A program made the translations under genes and the position numbers. Source: Plasmodium malariae (taxonomy: Eukaryota > Apicomplexa > Aconoidasida > Haemosporida > Plasmodiidae). From it: DNA of 64,000 nt. Where the stretch lies: the NCBI RefSeq assembly GCF_900090045.1, contig NC_041778.1:186001-250000 (forward strand), in the 5' to 3' direction. The notes under the pieces were generated by a model, which was not told the origin of the DNA, did no database searches, and worked only from the letters and a program-made list of their open reading frames with translations. Shown piece by piece: positions 59,569 to 64,000 of this stretch (the first letter of the stretch is position 1; every line of letters starts with the position of its first letter).

Positions 59569-60598
59569 ACTTCCTTAAAATGGAACTTCTTATAAACATG
59601 AACTTATTTTTTTAAAAGTCCTTCTAATGCTCTTCAAAAATATCTCTTTCAAAAGGTAAATCTACAACTTCCTTAAGTATATATATTATAGTATTACATA
59701 CACCTACATACATATGCATCTAAATACGTACATATATGTGCATGCTTAATATTTGCGTTCGTATGAATAGCTCCTAAATTTTCAGTTAACATAAACCATG
59801 TAGAACACTTACTTTTGAAGATAAATTTTGCTAATTTTTTTTTAACTTACAAAATTTTTAAAGTTCATAAATGTAACAAAAAAAAAAAAAAAAAAAAAAA
59901 TCACTACAAATACTGCTACGTTCTTATTTTTCCTCTCCCTAGTTAAATAAATTCGTCAAAAGAAGAGTAAAAATTTTTTTTTTTTTTTAAATATTTTTAT
60001 ACGTTTATATATATTTATACATATAATTATATATATATACATACTCTTATACATGCATATAATTATATATATATATATATTCATTTATCATAAATATATA
60101 TATACATATATGCTCAAGTATTCGCGCATGTGACAAAATATTGCAATATTTCTTGCAGTGTTGTAACATGATAGCTGAAGTGAAGATATCTCACTTTTGT
60201 AGTGCACGTTCTTTTGCTCCTTAATTTTTGAAACTTCTGACTTTATCAAATATTCTAGTGATGCTTTTTTATAGTTATGTCTGCTGTAAATGTATTTCTT
60301 TGTACATACATAAACATAAACGTGCAGAACAGTACAGTATGTATAACATCAAATATATAATATACATAATACAAATGTACAAACATACATACAAATATAT
60401 TTATACATACATACATATTACGATATAACCCTCATTTGGCACTTTCAAACTACGCTCCATTGAGTTCTTAACTTCTTCCTCATTCAGTACTCACGTATGG
60501 CATTAAATAACAGCTGTATGTAAAAATTTTCCATAATTTCTTTTTTCCCCCCCCCTTGTTTTTTAAATTTAAAAAAAAAAAAAAAAAGGAAACATAAT
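59569..60598. other. divergent promoter region, SmD2 / DEAD-box helicase
   Basis: Holds both 5' flanks. Poly-A (59879-59900), poly-T (about 59978), TA runs (60026-60080) and a C9 run (about 60547-60555), unusual for this AT-rich DNA. No gene seen. Confidence 0.6.
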
Positions 60599-62278
60599 AT
60601 GAAGTATTACAAAAATTATAACACGAGTGATGTTTTAAAAAATTTTGAGAAAAAATTAAATAAAAATTATAAAATGTTCGAGGAGGAGGAGATCGAACAA
60701 ATGCATAACGAATATGAACGTAAGTTAAAAGAGAAAGAACAAATTAAGATAAAAAAAAAAAATGTAAACAAAAAAAATGGGAAATTATTATTAAACAAGA
60801 AAAAGTTAAAAAAAAAAGGTGGAAGTGGTAAAAATAAGGACAACGTAGGAAGCAACTTGAGGGATAGTAGTTTATCCTCTTTGGAGCTAAAAAAAAATGA
60901 TGCTCATGGAAGGGAAGAAAAAGAAGAGGAAAAGAGAGAAAAAAAGGAAGAACAAAAAGTAGATAATGATTACGATAATGATAACGATAATGATGATACT
61001 TGTTATGATCGTGATGGGGGCGGGAAGACGAACGATGAAGGGAGCCTGAACGTTTCAACATTCGAGGAGCTGGATATATGTGAAGAAATACTGGAAAGCA
61101 TACATGAGATGGGGTGGAAGAAGCCAACGCTAATTCAGCAGAAAATATTACCACATGCTTTTGAAAAAAGAGATATCATAGGATTAAGCGAAACTGGTAG
61201 TGGTAAAACTGCTTGCTTTATAATACCTATATTACAAGATTTAAAGAATAACAAACAAAGTTTTTTTGCTCTAGTTATATCCCCTACAAGAGAATTATGT
61301 ATACAAATAGCTCAACATTTCCAGGCCTTAGGATCTAATCTACTAATTAATATATGTACAATATTTGGAGGAGTTGATATAGTTACTCAGTCATTGAATT
61401 TAGCAAAAAAACCAAATATTATTGTTAGTACCCCAGGTCGAATTCTTGATCACTTAAATAATACTAAAGGGTTTAACTTAAAAAATTTAAAATATTTAGT
61501 TTTTGATGAAGCAGATAAATTATTATCACAAGATTTTGAATCTTCTATAAATAAATTATTACTTATTTTACCACATAAGAGAGTAACCTTTTTATTTTCT
61601 GCTACTATGACAAAAAGTGTAGCAAAATTAAAAAAAGCTTCTCTTAAAAACCCAGTTAAAATTGAAGTATCCAATAAATACAGCACAGTTAGCACATTAG
61701 TGGAAAATTATATTTTTATACCACTAAAATATAAATACACATATTTGTGTAGTCTTTGTTTTCATTTTGAAAGTAGAAGCATAATTATATTTACAAATAC
61801 CTGTGCTTCAGCACAAAAAATAAATTTTTTTTGTAGAAACCTAGGCTTGAAATCTATTTGTTTACATGGTAAATTAACACAAAATCAACGTTTAAGCAGC
61901 TTAAATTCTTTCAAAAGTAATAGGTACAATATATTAATATCAACACAAGTCGGGGCTAGAGGACTAGACTTAAAAGATATTAAGATTGTTATCAATTTTG
62001 ATTTATGTACATGTAAAGAATATATTCATAGAGTTGGAAGAACAGCAAGGGCAGGGAGAACAGGCAAATCTATTACTTTTGTTACACAGTATGATGTCGA
62101 AAACTTCTTAGTTATTGAAAAACAATTAAATAAAAAAATTGAAAAATTTACCGATCTGGATGAAAATGATGTGTTATTGTACAACGATCAGACAATCGAA
62201 GCACTCCGCTTGGCCGAAATTGAGATGAAAGAGAACCAGGATCTCTTCAGGAAAAACAAATTCAAAAAAAAGAAGTAG
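60599..62278 (+). CDS. DEAD-box RNA helicase, DDX47/Rrp3-like
   Basis: 559 aa, single exon. After a Lys/Glu-rich N-terminal extension (about 1-150, including an Asn/Asp run) comes the Q-motif region TFEELDICEEIL and GWKKPTLIQQKILP. Motif I SETGSGKT lies at about 197-204, then PTREL, GG, TPGR, DEAD at 303-306, SAT at about 334, HGKLTQNQR, and STQVGARGLDLKDI where most relatives have ATDVASRGLD. HRVGRTARAGRTG is at about 476. The closest family by overall pattern is DDX47/Rrp3, the nucleolar helicase needed for 18S rRNA maturation; DDX49/Dbp8 is the alternative. ATP-dependent RNA unwinding is certain from the motifs; the precise role is inferred. Confidence 0.9.
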   Translation: MKYYKNYNTSDVLKNFEKKLNKNYKMFEEEEIEQMHNEYERKLKEKEQIKIKKKNVNKKNGKLLLNKKKLKKKGGSGKNKDNVGSNLRDSSLSSLELKKNDAHGREEKEEEKREKKEEQKVDNDYDNDNDNDDTCYDRDGGGKTNDEGSLNVSTFEELDICEEILESIHEMGWKKPTLIQQKILPHAFEKRDIIGLSETGSGKTACFIIPILQDLKNNKQSFFALVISPTRELCIQIAQHFQALGSNLLINICTIFGGVDIVTQSLNLAKKPNIIVSTPGRILDHLNNTKGFNLKNLKYLVFDEADKLLSQDFESSINKLLLILPHKRVTFLFSATMTKSVAKLKKASLKNPVKIEVSNKYSTVSTLVENYIFIPLKYKYTYLCSLCFHFESRSIIIFTNTCASAQKINFFCRNLGLKSICLHGKLTQNQRLSSLNSFKSNRYNILISTQVGARGLDLKDIKIVINFDLCTCKEYIHRVGRTARAGRTGKSITFVTQYDVENFLVIEKQLNKKIEKFTDLDENDVLLYNDQTIEALRLAEIEMKENQDLFRKNKFKKKK

Positions 62279-62618
62279 GGGGAATGCTAAACTTACAAAA
62301 AAGAAATGTGCACACATAAATATAAATATATGTATATATGTACATGCGTATGTGTAATATGCACATGTCCACGTTTATGCATGCCTATGTTTCTGTTCTA
62401 TTTGTGTATGCGCACCACTCGTATGTTTGTAGCGTTTTTTTTTTTTTTTTTTTTTTTAATTTAACTTTTTAAATATAATTAAATATCGTCTCGTTTTTAG
62501 TTAATGTTACTCTTATGTATGTTTATACGTACTGAGATGTACATTTATATATACATATGTATGCACTCTTTTAGATTGTTTTTAAAACGTTTCCTTGTTT
62601 TTATCAATATTTAGTTGG

Positions 62619-62649
<31 letters not shown>

Positions 62650-63285
62650 TTTTAAACCATAATTTTTTTCTACTCATTTTAAAATTATATACCGAAATAG
62701 CCAAAATTATTTATTCGTTTAAATTCTTTTTCCAACATATAAGAAAACAACTGTAATGTAAGTTTATTGAAGTGTTTTGAAATTACACCTCAAAAAAAAA
62801 AAAAAAAAAAATGAATAACAGAAATTTTTCTTCTCTTACTTTATTTTCTCTCCGCTTTTCTTCACGTCCCATCCCTTCTCTTTTTTTTTTTTTTTTTTTA
62901 CTTATGTTTATACTTTTTGCTTTAAAGTTTTAATTTTTCCATTTTTTAGTTTATTCTTTTTGTATATCAATTTTTTTAGGAATAATCCCATCACAGATAA
63001 AAACCAAAATAACGTTTATTATTCTAGCGTATTCCATTTGGTGTATTAATAATACAACTTTGAAATAAATTACCTTTTATATCTATTTAGCTAGCTATTT
63101 TTTTTTTTTTTTTTTTTTTTTTTGGTACACATTCGTCAAATTTGTTAGCATGAAGAGAATTTAACGAGTTACAATATACTCAAAGATATTTCACCAAATT
63201 AACGTGCGCATACTTGGTAATAGAAAAATTAATCATATAATAAAATATTGTAAAAAAATAAAAACTTAAAATAATAAAATAACAC
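62279..63285. other. intergenic, helicase to methyltransferase
   Basis: Poly-T and poly-A tracts of 18-24 nt (about 62435-62457, 62620-62643, 62791-62810, 62881-62899, 63100-63123) separated by AT-rich spacer. No gene seen; holds the promoter of the downstream gene. Confidence 0.6.
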
Positions 63286-63579
63286 ATGAGAAAAAGAACT
63301 GCTAACTATTTTATTCTTTTTTTTTTGGGTGCAAAGCGATTAATAAATAACAATGTACATCTAAGTATAACTCGAATAACGAGAAGGCGCACTCATGGAA
63401 AGACGAAGACATACAAGTTATATACCTTCAATAAGGATAAAATAAATATTGCATCATTAAATATAAAGAGGAATAAATTCCTTTGTGATCAAGGCCAAAA
63501 TGATGTAGATTATATTTATGGCTTAAATTCGGTGTGTTCCGTTCTTAAGAAAAATGAGAGAACCATCAATAGCGTCATG
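63286..63579 (+). CDS. SpoU-type (TrmH/RlmB) RNA 2'-O-methyltransferase, first exon only
   Basis: Starts at the ATG at 63286. Exon 1 encodes 98 codons up to a GTAATA donor at 63580. Read through, the frame stops 21 bp later. The N terminus (RKRTANYFILFFLGAKRLI) is a short hydrophobic/basic leader suiting an organelle protein. At about residues 76-95, YIYGLNSVCSVLKKNERTIN is the typical start of the SpoU substrate-binding domain. The catalytic SpoU knot must lie in later exons beyond the window. Identification rests on this short domain plus position: a tRNA/rRNA methyltransferase gene follows the helicase in P. falciparum. Confidence 0.65.
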
Positions 63580-63825
63580 GTAATAGGAAGCGGACATTAA
63601 GAACATTCCTTCGTCCCTCAACACCGTTCCAACATGTATATGTATATATATATATATAATATATACTTATACATATCAGTACATACCCGCACGTACACAA
63701 ATATGCTTGCACATGGGCCCGCTTTCCCGCATTATGCAAATCTCATACGTGTCTTTACATCTCTCATGTATGTTTAGTTCGTTTTACTTTATTTTATCCT
63801 CTTTCATTCATTATGCGTTATTTAC

Positions 63826-64000
63826 TACCATTACTATTACTATTACTATTACTATTATTACTATTACTATTACTATTACTATTACTATTACTATTACTAT
63901 TACTATTACTATTACTATTACTATTACTATTACTATTACTATTACTATTACTATACTATTACTATTACTATTACTATTACTATACTATTACTATTACTAT
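63826..64000. repeat. TATTAC hexanucleotide repeat at window end
   Basis: At least 25 TATTAC/ACTATT units with occasional 3-5-bp slips (for example at about 63857 and 63952), running off the window. It probably lies in the first intron of the methyltransferase gene, since a frame through it would code only Tyr, Thr-Ile or Leu runs. Confidence 0.85.

Noticed and set aside
59214..59578. Plus-strand frames over the SmD2 first exon and intron
   Set aside because: Antisense shadows; the minus strand encodes unmistakable Sm motifs.

Overview
The window is nuclear DNA from a malaria parasite (Plasmodium). Four features point there: very AT-rich intergenic DNA with long poly-A/T and (TA)n tracts, compact genes with short AT-rich introns, Asn/Lys/Glu low-complexity inserts in otherwise conserved proteins, and exported-protein genes with the usual two-exon layout (recessed hydrophobic exon 1, PEXEL motif RxLxE near the start of exon 2). 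Gene order matches, from memory, the right-hand subtelomere-to-core boundary of P. falciparum chromosome 2 read inward: LSA3, exported protein, two PHIST genes, RFC1, a pseudouridine synthase, RAMP4, S30, a saccharopine dehydrogenase-like protein, SKIP/SNW, a patatin-like phospholipase, SmD2, a DEAD-box helicase and a SpoU methyltransferase. A species such as P. malariae or P. ovale fits, but I cannot fix the species from the sequence.

Left part (1-28.7 kb), host-remodelling region: a giant Glu-rich, LSA3-like repeat antigen (minus), a 244-residue exported two-membrane-segment protein (minus) and two tandem PHIST proteins (plus). They are separated by long gene-poor stretches. All four genes carry a phase-0 intron between the signal-anchor exon and the PEXEL-bearing exon. 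The C-terminal membrane regions of the two minus-strand proteins look related.

Right part (28.7-64 kb), conserved core: RFC1 (clamp loader), a probable apicoplast RluB-type pseudouridine synthase, RAMP4 (secretory translocon), a small single-span protein, ribosomal protein S30 (first coding exon only 4 nt), a saccharopine dehydrogenase-like oxidoreductase, SKIP/Prp45 and SmD2 (both spliceosomal), a 2083-residue patatin-like phospholipase, a DDX47/Rrp3-like helicase (rRNA processing), and the first exon of a SpoU-type RNA methyltransferase that leaves the window. These are housekeeping genes transcribed singly, not an operon.

Points to look at first: a 20-nt poly-A run that puts SmD2 one base out of frame; the related C-termini of the LSA3-like and neighbouring exported protein; the order-level structure of the LSA3 repeats; and several short, splice-bounded coding-looking stretches at 36-48 kb that may be unannotated small genes. 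I saw no telomere repeats, CRISPR array, transposon, tRNA or rRNA, and no wholly new multi-gene system.
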